A stretch of DNA of 64,000 nucleotides from Norana najaformis (GCA_964023275.1 OZ029913.1:55173976-55237975), one strand, 5' to 3'; shown: positions 44,915-54,307, counted from the stretch's first letter. Program-made: numbers and translations. Notes: a model not told the origin generated them from the sequence alone.

Positions 44915-45090
44915 TGTATTCGTAATCGTAAACTTGAGATTTCTACAGCGCCCAACGAAAGCTAAGTCGCGGAAACCAGCTTATTCACAGGCGCTCAGTC
45001 AAAACAAAAACGATGGGCAAAAAGGGTTCGGTTCCAGATCAAAATCCAAGTGTCAAGCAGGCAGGCAGTCAAACGGGTAAGGAATTCGAA
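44915..45090 (-). mobile_element. Family B LINE 3' fragment
   Basis: Tail TCGTAATCGTAA, then GCGCCCAACGAAAGCTAAG, CACAGGCGCTCAGTC and TTCGGTTCCAGATCAA. 3' untranslated sequence only. Confidence 0.8.
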
Positions 45091-45264
45091 CTGCAGCATA
45101 GATAAGGAAAAGGAGAAGTTACCACCTCAAAGAGAATGGTCTGAATCAGTAAGGGGCAAGTTCCCCATTCCCTCAAGTACAGATAGCACCGTGTCTGACT
45201 GTAGACCACATCGACTGTTCCTCATTACCAGATATACTGTGTCCCTGTCTGCGTTCAATCGTGC

Positions 45265-45316
45265 AACATGGAGGTCTATTGGTAGCCATGTTGGCCTGTA
45301 ATCTAACGGGTTCCCA
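45265..45316 (+). mobile_element. SINE E head, 5' of satellite
   Basis: GGTAGCCATGTTGGCC and a B-box-like GGGTTCCCACCCG immediately precede the first 43 bp unit. This is the tRNA-like start of the SINE within which the satellite expanded. Confidence 0.55.
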
Positions 45317-46951
45317 CCCGATGAGAGGACTCCATGTAACGACCCTAGGCAAGTTGCTTCCCGATGAGAGGACTCCATGTAACGACCCTAGGCAAGTTGC
45401 TTCCCGATGAGAGGACTCCGTGTAACGACCCTAGGCAAGTTGCTTCCCGATGAGAGGACTCCATGTAACGACCCTAGGCAAGTTGCTTCCCGATGAGAGG
45501 ACTCCGTGTAACGACCCTAGGCAAGTTGCTTCCCGATGAGAGGACTCCGTGTAACGACCCTAGGCAAGTTGCTTCCCGATGAGAGGACTCCGTGTAACGA
45601 CCCTAGGCAAGTTGCTTCCCGATGAGAGGACTCCGTGTAACGACCCTAGGCAAGTTGCTTCCCGATGAGAGGACTCCATGTAACGACCCTAGGCAAGTTG
45701 CTTCCCGATGAGAGGACTCCGTGTAACGACCCTAGGCAAGTTGCTTCCCGATGAGAGGACTCCATGTAACGACCCTAGGCAAGTTGCTTCCCGATGAGAG
45801 GACTCCATGTAACGACCCTAGGCAAGTTGCTTCCCGATGAGAGGACTCCGTGTAACGACCCTAGGCAAGTTGCTTCCCGATGAGAGGACTCCGTGTAACG
45901 ACCCTAGGCAAGTTGCTTCCCGATGAGAGGACTCCGTGTAACGACCCTAGGCAAGTTGCTTCCCGATGAGAGGACTCCGTGTAACGACCCTAGGCAAGTT
46001 GCTTCCCGATGAGAGGACTCCGTGTAACGACCCTAGGCAAGTTGCTTCCCGATGAGAGGACTCCATGTAACGACCCTAGGCAAGTTGCTTCCCGATGAGA
46101 GGACTCCGTGTAACGACCCTAGGCAAGTTGCTTCCCGATGAGAGGACTCCGTGTAACGACCCTAGGCAAGTTGCTTCCCGATGAGAGGACTCCATGTAAC
46201 GACCCTAGGCAAGTTGCTTCCCGATGAGAGGACTCCGTGTAACGACCCTAGGCAAGTTGCTTCCCGATGAGAGGACTCCGTGTAACGACCCTAGGCAAGT
46301 TGCTTCCCGATGAGAGGACTCCATGTAACGACCCTAGGCAAGTTGCTTCCCGATGAGAGGACTCCGTGTAACGACCCTAGGCAAGTTGCTTCCCGATGAG
46401 AGGACTCCGTGTAACGACCCTAGGCAATGTTGCTTCCCGATGAGAGGACTCCATGTAACGACCCTAGGCAAGTTGCTTCCCGATGAGAGGACTCCGTGTA
46501 ACGACCCTAGGCAAGTTGCTTCCCGATGAGAGGACTCCATGTAACGACCCTAGGCAAGTAGCTTCCCGATGAGAGGACTCCGTGTAATGACCCTAGGCAA
46601 GTTGCTTCCCGATGAGAGGACTCCGTGTAACGACCCTAGGCAAGTTGCTTCCCGATGAGAGGACTCCGTGTAACGACCCTAGGCAAGTTGCTTCCCGATG
46701 AGAGGACTCCGTGTAACGACCCTAGGCAAGTTGCTTCCCGATGAGAGGACTCCATGTAACGACCCTAGGCAAGTTGCTTCCCGATGAGAGGACTCCATGT
46801 AACGACCCTAGGCAAGTTGCTTCCCGATGAGAGGACTCCATGTAACGACCCTAGGCAAGTTGCTTCCCGATGAGAGGACTCCATGTAACGACCCTAGGCA
46901 AGTTGCTTCCCGATGAGAGGACTCCATGTAACGACCCTAGGCAAGTTGCTT
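45317..46951. repeat. 43 bp satellite, 38 units, expanded from inside a SINE
   Basis: There are thirty-eight consecutive units, each starting CCCGATGAGAGGACTCC and ending CCTAGGCAAGTTGCTT. Total length is 1,635 bases: 38 x 43 plus one inserted T in unit 26 (about 46427). Units are almost identical; I see only three private changes: the inserted T, GTAGCTT in unit 29 and AATGA in unit 30. One common polymorphism occurs, CTCCATG against CTCCGTG. By my count 16 units carry A and 22 carry G. The first two and last five units all carry A. Units 18-28 follow A-G-G repeatedly, a 129-base higher-order unit. The flanks are the two halves of SINE E. Confidence 0.97.
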
Positions 46952-47210
46952 GTGCCTGTCACCAAACAGTAGAATTTGGTTTTGGTATAAGCTGGAAAGG
47001 AAACGGTACATGTACACATTGTTCTATAGCGACCGTATGGCCTTGACCCTGCTCAGTTTTCAGTGAATTAATCGGGTACGTCCTTCGATGCATTGACCCC
47101 ATGCTCAGGACCCTGGAATTCGTCCATTGGCGGCTTAAAGGTCGAAGATCAGGAAATGAGCGTCACCCTACGTTACACTAAAGATATAGAAGCTTTACTG
47201 TTACTTTACT
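46952..47210 (+). mobile_element. SINE E body and 3' part, 3' of satellite
   Basis: GTGCCTGTCACCAAACAGTA, GAATTTGGTTTTGG, then ATAGCGACCGTATGGCC (shared with family F) and TTCGTCCATTGGCGGCTTA, ending ACTAAAGATATAGAAGC. It aligns with 8636-8810, so the satellite sits in the middle of this SINE. Confidence 0.7.
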
Positions 47211-47251
47211 GCGTTCAATCGGAATAGCAGTTGTGTCTGCTGTGAACAGAC

Positions 47252-47519
47252 ATGAGTTTTAGAGTGCAATCCGTATCGCCAACTGCCCTCCAGTGGATTC
47301 TTGGACTCCTTACGAATGCCACTCCTGATTCATTTCGTCCTCGTTTCTGTCGTTCCGGGTCTTCCGCCATTCGGTCGAGATTCCGTCTGTTTGTCGAATC
47401 CGTCGGAGCAGACGACGTCAAAAGCGCGCCAAAAGAGACGCAAACAAACCAGACGATTCGACCGCCGAGGGAACAAAGGGCGGGGCAGGGAAGAGGGAGT
47501 CAGCGACGAAGACACATAG
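47252..47519. other. CpG-richer stretch, function unknown
   Basis: CpG dinucleotides are frequent from about 47330 to 47490 (TCCGTCGGAGCAGACGACG, AAAGCGCGCC). A 101-codon plus frame (47252-47557) crosses it but ends in the GACA array and has no domain I recognise. Promoter activity would be speculation. Confidence 0.35.
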
Positions 47520-47540
47520 ACACACACACACAGAACGATG
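47460..47540 (+). repeat. 80 bp dispersed repeat H, copy 1
   Basis: GGGAACAAAGGGCGGGGCAG, AAGAGGGAGTCAGCGACGAA and ACACACACACAGAACGA recur at 49537-49616 with few changes, 2 kb away in the same orientation. Confidence 0.8.
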
Positions 47541-48064
47541 AAAACAAACAGAGATAGACAGAGACAGGGAGAATGCCAGAGAGAAAAGAGGGACGATTAG
47601 ACTAAGACAGCCGAAGGGATAAAGGATGGAAAACAGTTGAGGTAGGCAGCAAGTAAAACACAGGGAGCGACGAAGACATAGAGAGACACACAGAGAGAAC
47701 GAGGAAGACAAAGAGATAGAGACAGGGAGAATGTCATAGAGACAGAGGGACGATTAGACTAAGGCAGCAGAAGGGATAAAGGATGGGGAAGAGCTGAAGT
47801 AGGCAGCAATTAAAACACAGAGACAGAGAGGAAGACATAGAGGCAGAGGGGGAACAGATAGGGATATAGAGGGTTAACAGAGACATAGGGGAACAGAGGG
47901 GGGTACACAGAACCACATAGAGGCAGCGATGAAGACAAACAGATAGTATGAGAGAGAGACAAAGAAAGACTTGGAGGCACAGGGACAGAGACACAGAGGC
48001 AGAGATAGATACAGAGACTGAGAGAGACAGCGAGAAAGACAGAGGCACAGAGAGACAGAGTAAG

Positions 48065-48095
<31 letters not shown>

Positions 48096-48460
48096 CAGCG
48101 AGAAAGACTCGAAATCAGAGACAGACAGAGAGAGACAGAGAGACAAAGAGACAGAGAGAGACAGAGAGGGAGACAGAAAGATAGAGAGAGACAGAGACAG
48201 AGACAGAGAGACAGAGAGAGACAGAGAGACAGACAGAGAGAGACAGAGGCCGAGAGAGACAGAGAGAGACACAGAGAGACACAGAGAGACACAGAGAGAC
48301 ACAGAGAGACACAGAGAGACACAGAGAGACACAGAGGAAGACATGAAATCAGAGAGAGAGAGACAGAGAGACAGAGAGAGAGACAGAGAGGAAGACACGG
48401 AATCAGAGAGAGACAGAGAGACAGAGAGAGACAGAGAGAGAGGAAGACTTAGAGCCTGAG
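47541..48460. repeat. GAGACA array with 158 bp duplicated block
   Basis: The block starting GACAGGGAGAATGCC (47563) recurs 158 bases later as GACAGGGAGAATGTC (47721), including the non-simple part GACGATTAGACTAAG. From about 47810 the sequence degrades to GAGACA, GAGAGACA and ACAGAG units. Uninterrupted ACACAGAGAG units lie at about 48268-48332. Ser/Leu/Cys minus frames up to 174 codons are translations of it. Confidence 0.9.
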
Positions 48461-49003
48461 TCTGAGACTATAGAATAAACGGAAAGGACAGGAGGGGACC
48501 GATATATGGCGGAAGATATACACCCGGCGCTATTGCACTGTTGAATTGACAGGAGGAGGAAGAGAAAAGAGCGGACATGAAAGGCAGCTTAGATAGAAGA
48601 AGTGGAAAAGGAAGAAATAAAACGGGATGGTAGGGCGAGCAACTGTGGACTGAAAAAAAGAAGCCAGATGTGAACCGGAGTAAAAAGCAGCGATGAAAAT
48701 AAAAAGAGGTTACTATGGCATAAGGAATGAATTAGGATAATGAGTAAAGAGAGAAGGAATAAGACAGATAGGCGAGCAATAAGGAATTGAGGGGAAAAGT
48801 CAAAGAAGGAAGGAAGGATGGAAAGTGAAGAGGGGGAAAGCAGGCAAACTGTAAGCAAGGAATGTGTAGAGGAGGCAGATATGGGGCGGGACAGGAGGGA
48901 ACAGGGGACAGAGTAACAGATGGAGAGAGGGCACAGATTGGGTTCATAGCAGACCTACACATTATTTGACAACATCTTATGGCTGCCAGAGCCGTGGATG
49001 TAA
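48461..49003. other. Purine-rich unassigned sequence
   Basis: A and G dominate on the + strand to about 48900. No gene recognised. Confidence 0.45.
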
Positions 49004-49234
49004 ACTGATGCCAAGAAACGTCCTTTGTTTGATCACTCAATGTCCACTCTTGTTCATTCAAATTCATCCAGTCCTCGAAATCTTTGGAAAACTGTAAACA
49101 ATCCTCTTCACCGAGACTCCTGTCATCCTCTTCCAGACTCCATCGCATCTTCATCAGTTGCCGACTCCTTCGCATCCTTCTTTACTGACAAAGTCTTCCC
49201 TTCGTCTACCATTACAATACTAAGCAAAGTTTAA
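49004..49234 (+). pseudogene. LINE reverse transcriptase linker fragment
   Basis: After a TAA at 49001 the frame reads KKRPLFDHSMSTLVHSNSSS, PRNLWKTVNNPLHRDS and SSVADSFASFFTDKV. This Leu-Trp-Lys-x-Val-Asn to Phe-x-x-Phe-Phe-x-x-Lys segment precedes the polymerase domain in CR1/L2 proteins and matches the linker of the 5.5-7.4 kb element (LWMALNKLLHRE and DFFADKI). The polymerase is absent, so this is an internal fragment truncated at both ends. Confidence 0.75.
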
Positions 49235-49536
49235 GTTACAAATGTCGTTGATAGATTAATGCTTTTAGAAACTGTGACTATTCAAGTACTGTTATGATTG
49301 AACTGTTCGTTCATTTCTTTAATATACATCGAAAATCGAAGACTGTGTGTCGTTTGTCGAGTTAACGCTACGCTACAAAACGGGGGAATCGACACTTCGA
49401 AGCCCGATCATTGACAACTTAGAAGGATTGTCGACAGCGCCCTCAAACTTCTCAACCCTTTTTCATTCGCCAGCTATTCACTTTCCAACCCCCAGAACCC
49501 CTCACTCTTCCTCATACCTTTTTCTGGTTCGGCGAA
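49235..49536. other. No gene recognised
   Basis: Unassigned. Confidence 0.4.
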
Positions 49537-49616
49537 GGAACAAATGGTGGGGGAGGGAAGAGGAGACAGCGACGAAGACATAGAGACACACACACACAGA
49601 GAACGAGGAAGACAAG
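49537..49616 (+). repeat. 80 bp dispersed repeat H, copy 2
   Basis: GGAACAAATGGTGGGGGAGG, GACAGCGACGAAGACATAG and ACACACACACAGAGAACGAG match 47460-47540. Confidence 0.8.
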
Positions 49617-49739
49617 TATCGGCCTTCAGTCTTCTCTCTAATATTCTGCAACCGCTCCTTGATGCTCTTTGAGATGAACTCGCTATAGACATCCCCCAGT
49701 TCGTTCATCCCATGACCACCATCCCCAACGATTTCAGCC

Positions 49740-49925
49740 GTAGCACAGTGTTGTCTCCCCGGCTTGACTCGTCTCGGATTCCGACCTGGCATCGAAACTA
49801 ACCAAACAACCTGGCTCTTGCGGACTTGATTTGATAGAGCGCCGGTGAATAAGCTGGTCTCTCTGACGCGGTTTTTGTGTGACGCTGAGAATTTTTGGAG
49901 ATTTACATTTAGATTTACTTTACAT
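49740..49925 (+). mobile_element. Diverged family B LINE 3' tip
   Basis: AGAGCGCCGGTGAATAAGCT, GGTCTCTCTGACGCGG and GTGTGACGCTGAGAA correspond to the family B 3' end. The tail has changed to AGATTTACATTTAGATTTAC. This is the most diverged copy in the window. Confidence 0.6.
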
Positions 49926-49974
49926 ATCGAACTAACCTCACTCATCACAAGCTTCATCTTCTGTATTTCATGGA

Positions 49975-50600
49975 TGGAAAGACTGGATGAAGGAAGGAAT
50001 GAGGGAGAGAGGGGCGGATGGAGAACAGAGGAACCGACTGGGGAGAGAGGCAGGGAAGCAGGGAGGGAAGAAGAGAGTAAGGGAGGAAGCGAGCGATGGA
50101 GTCAGAGGGCAGAGAAGCATTGCGGCAGGGAGAGAAGCAGAGAGGGAGAGAGCGATGGAAGGAGGCAGAGAAGCATACAGGGAAGGAAAGAGAAAGGGAG
50201 GGAGTGAGCGATGGAGTGAGGGAGGGAGACATAGAAGAAGGGAGGCAGGGAGAGAAGAAGAGAGGGATAAAGTGAGGGAAAAGGCAGGGAAGCAGGAAGG
50301 AGAGATGAGAGGAATGGAGGAATCGATCGTTGGAGGCAGGGAGGCAGAGAAGGATGGAGGAAGGAGAGAAGAATGGAGGGAGGAAGCGAGACAGGGAAGC
50401 ATGGAGGGAAGGAGAGAGGAAGGGAGCGAGAGGTGCAGCGCAGGGATGAAGGCAGAGAGGATTATGGGAAGAAGGAAGAGAGGATCAGCGGTGAGAAGTC
50501 TGAAGGGAGAGAGAGAAAGGAGAGGGAAGAGAAAAGGAGGGAGGGAGGGAGAGAGGGAGAGAGAGTGAATGAGGTAGGGAGGGGGAGGAGGACGTCAGAG
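49975..50600. repeat. Polypurine GGGAGAGAGG/GGAAGG array
   Basis: About 620 bases of nearly pure G and A on the + strand. Loose units such as GGGAGGGAAG recur with spacer words like GCAGAGAAG and GAGCGATGGA; GAGTGAGCGATGGAGTGAGG shows partial higher-order order. The Arg/Glu/Gly frame of 193 codons and the Ser/Leu/Pro minus frames are repeat translations. Confidence 0.9.
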
Positions 50601-51042
50601 CCAAACAAACAGAATAAACTGAGGCGGATTGACAGTGTGTTTGTCTGACGCGTAATTCGACTCAGCCTCGGCCTCGGCCTCGGCGTCGTGGCGCCTCTTT
50701 ATCGGACGCGTCCAACGCTTCGGTCGCCCGCCTTATCGTCCGTTGTCCGTTGTCCGTTGCTGCCTTTCGCAGATGGTCTTCATGGTTCGTTGTCCCGTTG
50801 CATTCGCCAGCTGTCCGACTCCATGCACTGGTCAGCCGTTCCATACTGTTTGCATCGTCCACTTCAATTGGTCAGCTGTCATTCTGCATAAACGGTTTTC
50901 ACGTCCGGCGTTCCTGGTCAACTTTAACAAGAAGTAGAATGATTTTCTGGCCACCAACCAAGGAAAGGGGTTCAACGGTTATCTGAAAACAAGTTGCCCC
51001 CATTCACCTCTGAACTGAACACGCATCCAAACAAAGGCATAC
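50601..51042. other. Unassigned, CpG-containing
   Basis: GCCTCGGCCTCGGCCTCGG near 50665 and GTCCGTTGTCCGTTG near 50740 are small tandem motifs. Frames on the plus strand at 50688-50986 show no domain. Confidence 0.4.
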
Positions 51043-51245
51043 GTAATCGTAATCTTGAGATTTCTTTAGCGCCCAACGAAAGCTGAGTCAAGGGAACCAG
51101 CTTATTCACAGGCGCTCAGTCAAGATAAAATCGATAGGCACGAAGGTTTGGTTCCAGATCCAAGAGTCAGGCAGGCAGACGGCTAATGGATGGTGTTTGG
51201 AATTGGAGGGGCAAGATAGATAACGGGATGAGGTGGAAGAGCTTG
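51043..51245 (-). mobile_element. Family B LINE 3' fragment
   Basis: Tail CGTAATCGTAATC, then GCGCCCAACGAAAGCTGAG, CACAGGCGCTCAGTC, AAAATCGATAGGCA and GGATGGTGTTTGGAATTGG. Its 5' limit is where the last motif ends. Confidence 0.8.
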
Positions 51246-51249
51246 GACC

Positions 51250-51350
51250 TTCTTTACTGAGCAGTCTTCAGCCGAAAATCTGACCCGGTTGATGCACAAA
51301 GAAACATTGGCAGGTGATCTTAAGACTCACCTTTTAATATCTGCTACATT
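51250..51350 (+). pseudogene. Possible LINE C-terminal scrap
   Basis: The plus frame reads RLMHKETLAGDLKTHLLIS. The Asp-Leu-Lys-Thr-His-Leu motif is the usual end of CR1/L2 reverse transcriptases, as at 4.44 kb. Too short for certainty. Confidence 0.35.
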
Positions 51351-51354
51351 CAGA

Positions 51355-51607
51355 CACATAGATTCACTTATACATATACAAAGACATACAAATAAACATA
51401 CACATACATACATATATATATGCATACATACAAACATACATACGTACATATAAACATATATGCATACTAACATACATACATATATACATTCATACATACA
51501 TACGCACATACATACATACACTTATGCAAACGTACATACACCTATACATGCATACATACATACAAACATATATACACACAAATACATACATACATACATA
51601 TATACAT
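51355..51607. repeat. CATA microsatellite, left part
   Basis: ACATACATAC units with scattered changes. Interrupted after 51607 by a solo LTR and resuming at 52022. Confidence 0.92.
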
Positions 51608-52021
51608 TGTTAGAGTCGGCCTATGTGGAAGACCCGGATGTAAGGAGTGGTTGAAGGATGAGCCGTCTCTTTGGGGGCGTAGCCCCAGAAACCCTATAAA
51701 AGGGGATGTTTCCTTCAGTTTGCCGAGCTTGGCTAGTTAAGATAGGCCGAGTCCTACATGGCTCTGTTTTCTGTTAGTTGCCAAGACTCCGTTTTACGAG
51801 CTTAAGGAAAGGTCCTCCGTCTGTTGGAGGAACCTGAGAGGTTTTTGTGTTCGAGTTGTTCTCTGATGAAAAGACTTCGACTCGTGGCTTCGAAACAGCC
51901 GTCGTCGTTCTGGCTGATGTCAGGTATTCTGTTCTACGTGTTATAACCTCTTGCAAGTGTGAATATACATTTTACCTCAACCCAAGCGAGTTATTTATCA
52001 ACACTAGACTGACACGTACCA
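51608..52021 (+). mobile_element. Solo LTR candidate in a CATA microsatellite
   Basis: A 414-base block of complex sequence begins TGTTAGAGTCGGCC and ends CTGACACGTACCA, so it has TG and CA termini. ACAT flanks it on both sides (51604-51607, 52022-52025), though the surrounding repeat weakens that evidence. A TATA-like CCTATAAAAGGGG lies at 51693, a suitable place for an LTR promoter. No coding domain is present. A solo LTR of a Gypsy- or BEL-type element is the simplest reading. Confidence 0.6.
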
Positions 52022-52095
52022 ACATATATACGTGCATAGATACATATATACATACATATATGCATATATACATGCATACATACATACGTTCGTTA
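52022..52095. repeat. CATA microsatellite, right part
   Basis: ATATATACATACATATATGC units continuing the array that precedes the LTR. Confidence 0.9.
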
Positions 52096-52144
52096 GGTAC
52101 ATACATGTCTACATACGCAAACACAGTTAAAACACAAACACGCT

Positions 52145-52400
52145 GACCGGTTGAAGCGAGAGACGAATGGACGCCGTGACCGTCTACACCAGACGGTCAC
52201 TGGCCCATCCGTTCGTCCGTCGGTCGGTGGGTCGGTGGGTCGGCTGTGTCGGTGGTCAGGTGCGTCGGACGTCGTCCCAGTGGACCGGTCAGTCAGTCGA
52301 TCGGATGCCGTGGCTGCCACCGTCGTCGTCGTCGTCGTCATTAGCGTCGTGGCAGTAGAGCTGCGCTGTCGCTGAGGCGGAGATAGTAGTAGACTTTGCA
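52145..52400 (+). promoter_or_regulatory. CpG-rich region upstream of candidate exon
   Basis: CpG dinucleotides are dense here compared with nearly all of the window, for example CCGTTCGTCCGTCGGTCGG and CACCGTCGTCGTCGTCGTCG. The stretch ends about 90 bases before the ATG of the secretory exon at 52490. Together these suggest a promoter and 5' untranslated region, but there is no clear TATA box, and part of the CpG content comes from small GTCGGTGG and GTC repeats. Confidence 0.4.
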
Positions 52401-52489
52401 TGATGCTTGTCTAACTGGATGCACGGCATCTGCTTTGAAGCAGCAGAACTAGAAGAAGCTAAGTCAGCTGCGGGATTGGTTGAGGAGTG

Positions 52490-52593
52490 ATGGAGTTAGT
52501 GCTTATGTCGGTTGTCGCTGTTGCTTTGCTTCAACTTCTGCCCCTTTTCATCGGCTGTCAGGGCAGTGTCTATGAACGCAGGAGACCGTCAGG
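52490..52593 (+). CDS. Candidate first coding exon of a secreted or membrane protein
   Basis: The ATG at 52490 has G at -3 and G at +4, and an in-frame TGA lies only two codons upstream (52481), so translation in this frame must start here. The 34 complete codons begin MELVLMSVVAVALLQLLPL, a classic signal peptide with a long hydrophobic core. It is followed by a small-residue region (IGCQGS) suited to signal peptidase, and then the basic mature start YERRRPS. The frame ends in a strong splice donor: GT at 52594 within AGGGTAAGTGAG, leaving two bases of the next codon (phase 2). Read through, the frame would stop at once (TAA), which supports splicing here. The CpG-rich stretch just upstream fits a promoter. 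The protein family cannot be named from 34 residues. Confidence 0.6.
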
Positions 52594-52602
52594 GTAAGTG
52601 AG
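52594..52602 (+). other. Candidate 5' splice site
   Basis: GTAAGTGAG matches the metazoan donor consensus GTRAGT, preceded by AGG. It would release a phase-2 intron. Confidence 0.6.
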
Positions 52603-52679
52603 CACCGACCATTTGAACATTCTGAGAACAATAATATATTGCCTACTAGAATGGGCCGTCAGCTATGCGCTGCTATCTT

Positions 52680-52930
52680 TAATCGCTAATAATAGTAACA
52701 ACACTTAACACAACAAGAACGACAACAACAACAACAATAATAACAACAACAATATTACTAATAACTCCCAGAATAAAGCTGCTCCTGTTTTTATAATCCT
52801 GAGGTGTCATATGCACCTCAGGTAAAATATTATAATATTGATAATAAATCACAGTAATAATAGTAATGATAATATTATTGTCATTATTATTATTGTTGTG
52901 GTGGTGGTGGTGGTGGTTATTGTTACTATT
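52680..52930. repeat. AAC/AAT trinucleotide stretch, then GTG repeats
   Basis: AACAACAACAATAATAACAAC runs at 52695-52760. An ATT/GTG block at 52870-52918 contains five GGT units. Confidence 0.9.
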
Positions 52931-53144
52931 TTTATTGCGACAATTTGTAAGTCACACAGAAATGTAAATCCAGGCTCGCTTAGTCTGCACCCTTAGGTAG
53001 CTCTCAATGCGTTGCCTAAATGGTGCTAAAGTTCATTGAGAACATGCTCAATTTTTTACGCATACGTTTTGCACTTCATTGCTTGTGTTCATCAAAAATT
53101 GGTTTTCAGCTAAATATCTTCAGTTGAGTTCATTTTTACGTGTC

Positions 53145-53475
53145 ATGGTGAAAAGTTCTACTATATTCCTCATTCTTTAATCTGTTAGACATTGATATGG
53201 TTAAACGCCTTGTGAGTATTTTATTCTTTCGTTCGTTAGGCGACGTATTGGTAAAGAGACTATTGTATACTTCGTTCGTTAGTCCGTTAGACATTGTAAA
53301 TGCAAAAACGCCTATTATATGCTTCAGTTTTAACTCCTTTACGCGTTCTTATGCTAAAAGGCCTATATTACGCTTAAACATTTCTTTCCGTAGTTCGGTA
53401 GAGGGTATTATAATAATTAGCATACTATTTATTTCACTTTCTGGCAAGTTAGGCTTTGCTATGGTTACTGTCCTC
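53145..53475. repeat. Degenerate tandem repeat around TTCGTTCGTTAG
   Basis: Units of about 65 bases combine TTCGTTCGTTAG, a CATTGATATGGTTAAA-like block and ACGCCTATTATATGCTTC. A related unit (GTTAGGCGTTGCTATGG) lies at 53845-53865, beyond a family B insertion, so the insertion probably split the array. Confidence 0.6.
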
Positions 53476-53477
53476 CG

Positions 53478-53836
53478 ATATATAAATAAACTCCCCCCAG
53501 AACTCCGATAGTTTTCGGACCCATCATACAAACTCGCCGATGCTCCACTGCTTGCAATTTCTGCTTCGGCCTTTCACTCAAAACTGAAAACATTCCTCTT
53601 CCACAGATCCTATCCTGACACCCCTTCTTCCTCTTATCTGCCTCTGCTCTCCAGCCCCAAACATCACCCACCGTAGCTGCCACGCTGTCTCTCTGTCTGA
53701 CTCTTGGATCTTGACCCGGAACCGAACCCTTTTGCCTATCGATTTTCTTTTGACTGAGCGCCTGTGAATAAGCTGGTCCCCGCGGCGCGGCTTTCGTTGG
53801 ACGCTGTAGAAACCTTGGGATTACGATTACGATATA
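53478..53836 (+). mobile_element. Family B LINE 3' fragment with reverse transcriptase C-terminus
   Basis: This is the most informative family B copy. The frame encodes NKLPPELR, then after a TAG FSDPSYKLADAPLLAISASA and FHSKLKTFLFHRSYPDTP, the C-terminus of a CR1/L2-type reverse transcriptase. Next come TGCCACGCTGTCTCTCTGTC, TTGACCCGGAACCGAACCC, GACTGAGCGCCTGTGAATAA and GCGGCTTTCGTTGGACGCTG, ending in the ATTACG tail. It ties the widespread family B 3' tips to a LINE. Confidence 0.85.
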
Positions 53837-54287
53837 TTTAAGTCAGTTAGGCGTTGCTATGGTAAAAGTGCGTAGATGTGTTGTTCATTTCGCCAGTTGG
53901 GCGTTGTTCGCCGTTCTGTGTATCGGAGAATTTAGACATTGTGATGAAATTAGTGAGACTGTCATCCATCAACCGTTTGCCAATTAACTGCTCTGGATTC
54001 TCCCGTGTTGTCTCATTTCGTCGCCATGAAAACGAATTTCGCGTTAAGTTCTCGACGCGCTGTAATTGCTGTCTGTAAAGCACCTTCACCTTGAGCTGCA
54101 CTCAAAAACCGACTGGGATTTACTGCACGAATATCGTCTTTTTATAGCGCACTTATGGCGTCTTCATGCAGCGATAAAATGGTGAGATATTAAGACAATT
54201 TGTGTACCAATTGAAACGATTTTGCTCTAAAATATTTACTCATTTCTGAAATTTCTGTCGACATATTTGGATTGTTGTGATTTTTTA
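53837..54287. other. Remainder of degenerate array and unassigned sequence
   Basis: 53840-53900 resembles the array at 53145-53475. A TTTATAGCGCACTTATGGCG motif near 54141 recalls retroelement tips. No gene recognised. Confidence 0.4.
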
Positions 54288-54302
54288 ATTCCAGGGTAAG
54301 TA
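54288..54302 (+). other. Combined acceptor/donor motif (possible recursive splice site)
   Basis: ATTTTTTAATTCCAG is followed at once by GGTAAGTAC, so a fair 3' splice site abuts a strong 5' splice site. Such zero-length exons occur in long animal introns. It lies 1.7 kb downstream of the candidate first exon, in the putative intron. Confidence 0.25.
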
Positions 54303-54307
54303 CACCA

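Noticed and set aside
45317..46951. CRISPR-like regular repeat array
   Set aside because: Units are directly abutting with no spacers, the flanks are SINE sequence, and the genome is eukaryotic.
47252..47557. 101-codon plus frame in a CpG-richer stretch
   Set aside because: It contains part of dispersed repeat H and ends in the GACA array; no domain or splice signal supports it.
49987..50648. 193-codon Arg/Glu/Gly frame as a coiled-coil protein
   Set aside because: Direct translation of a polypurine array.
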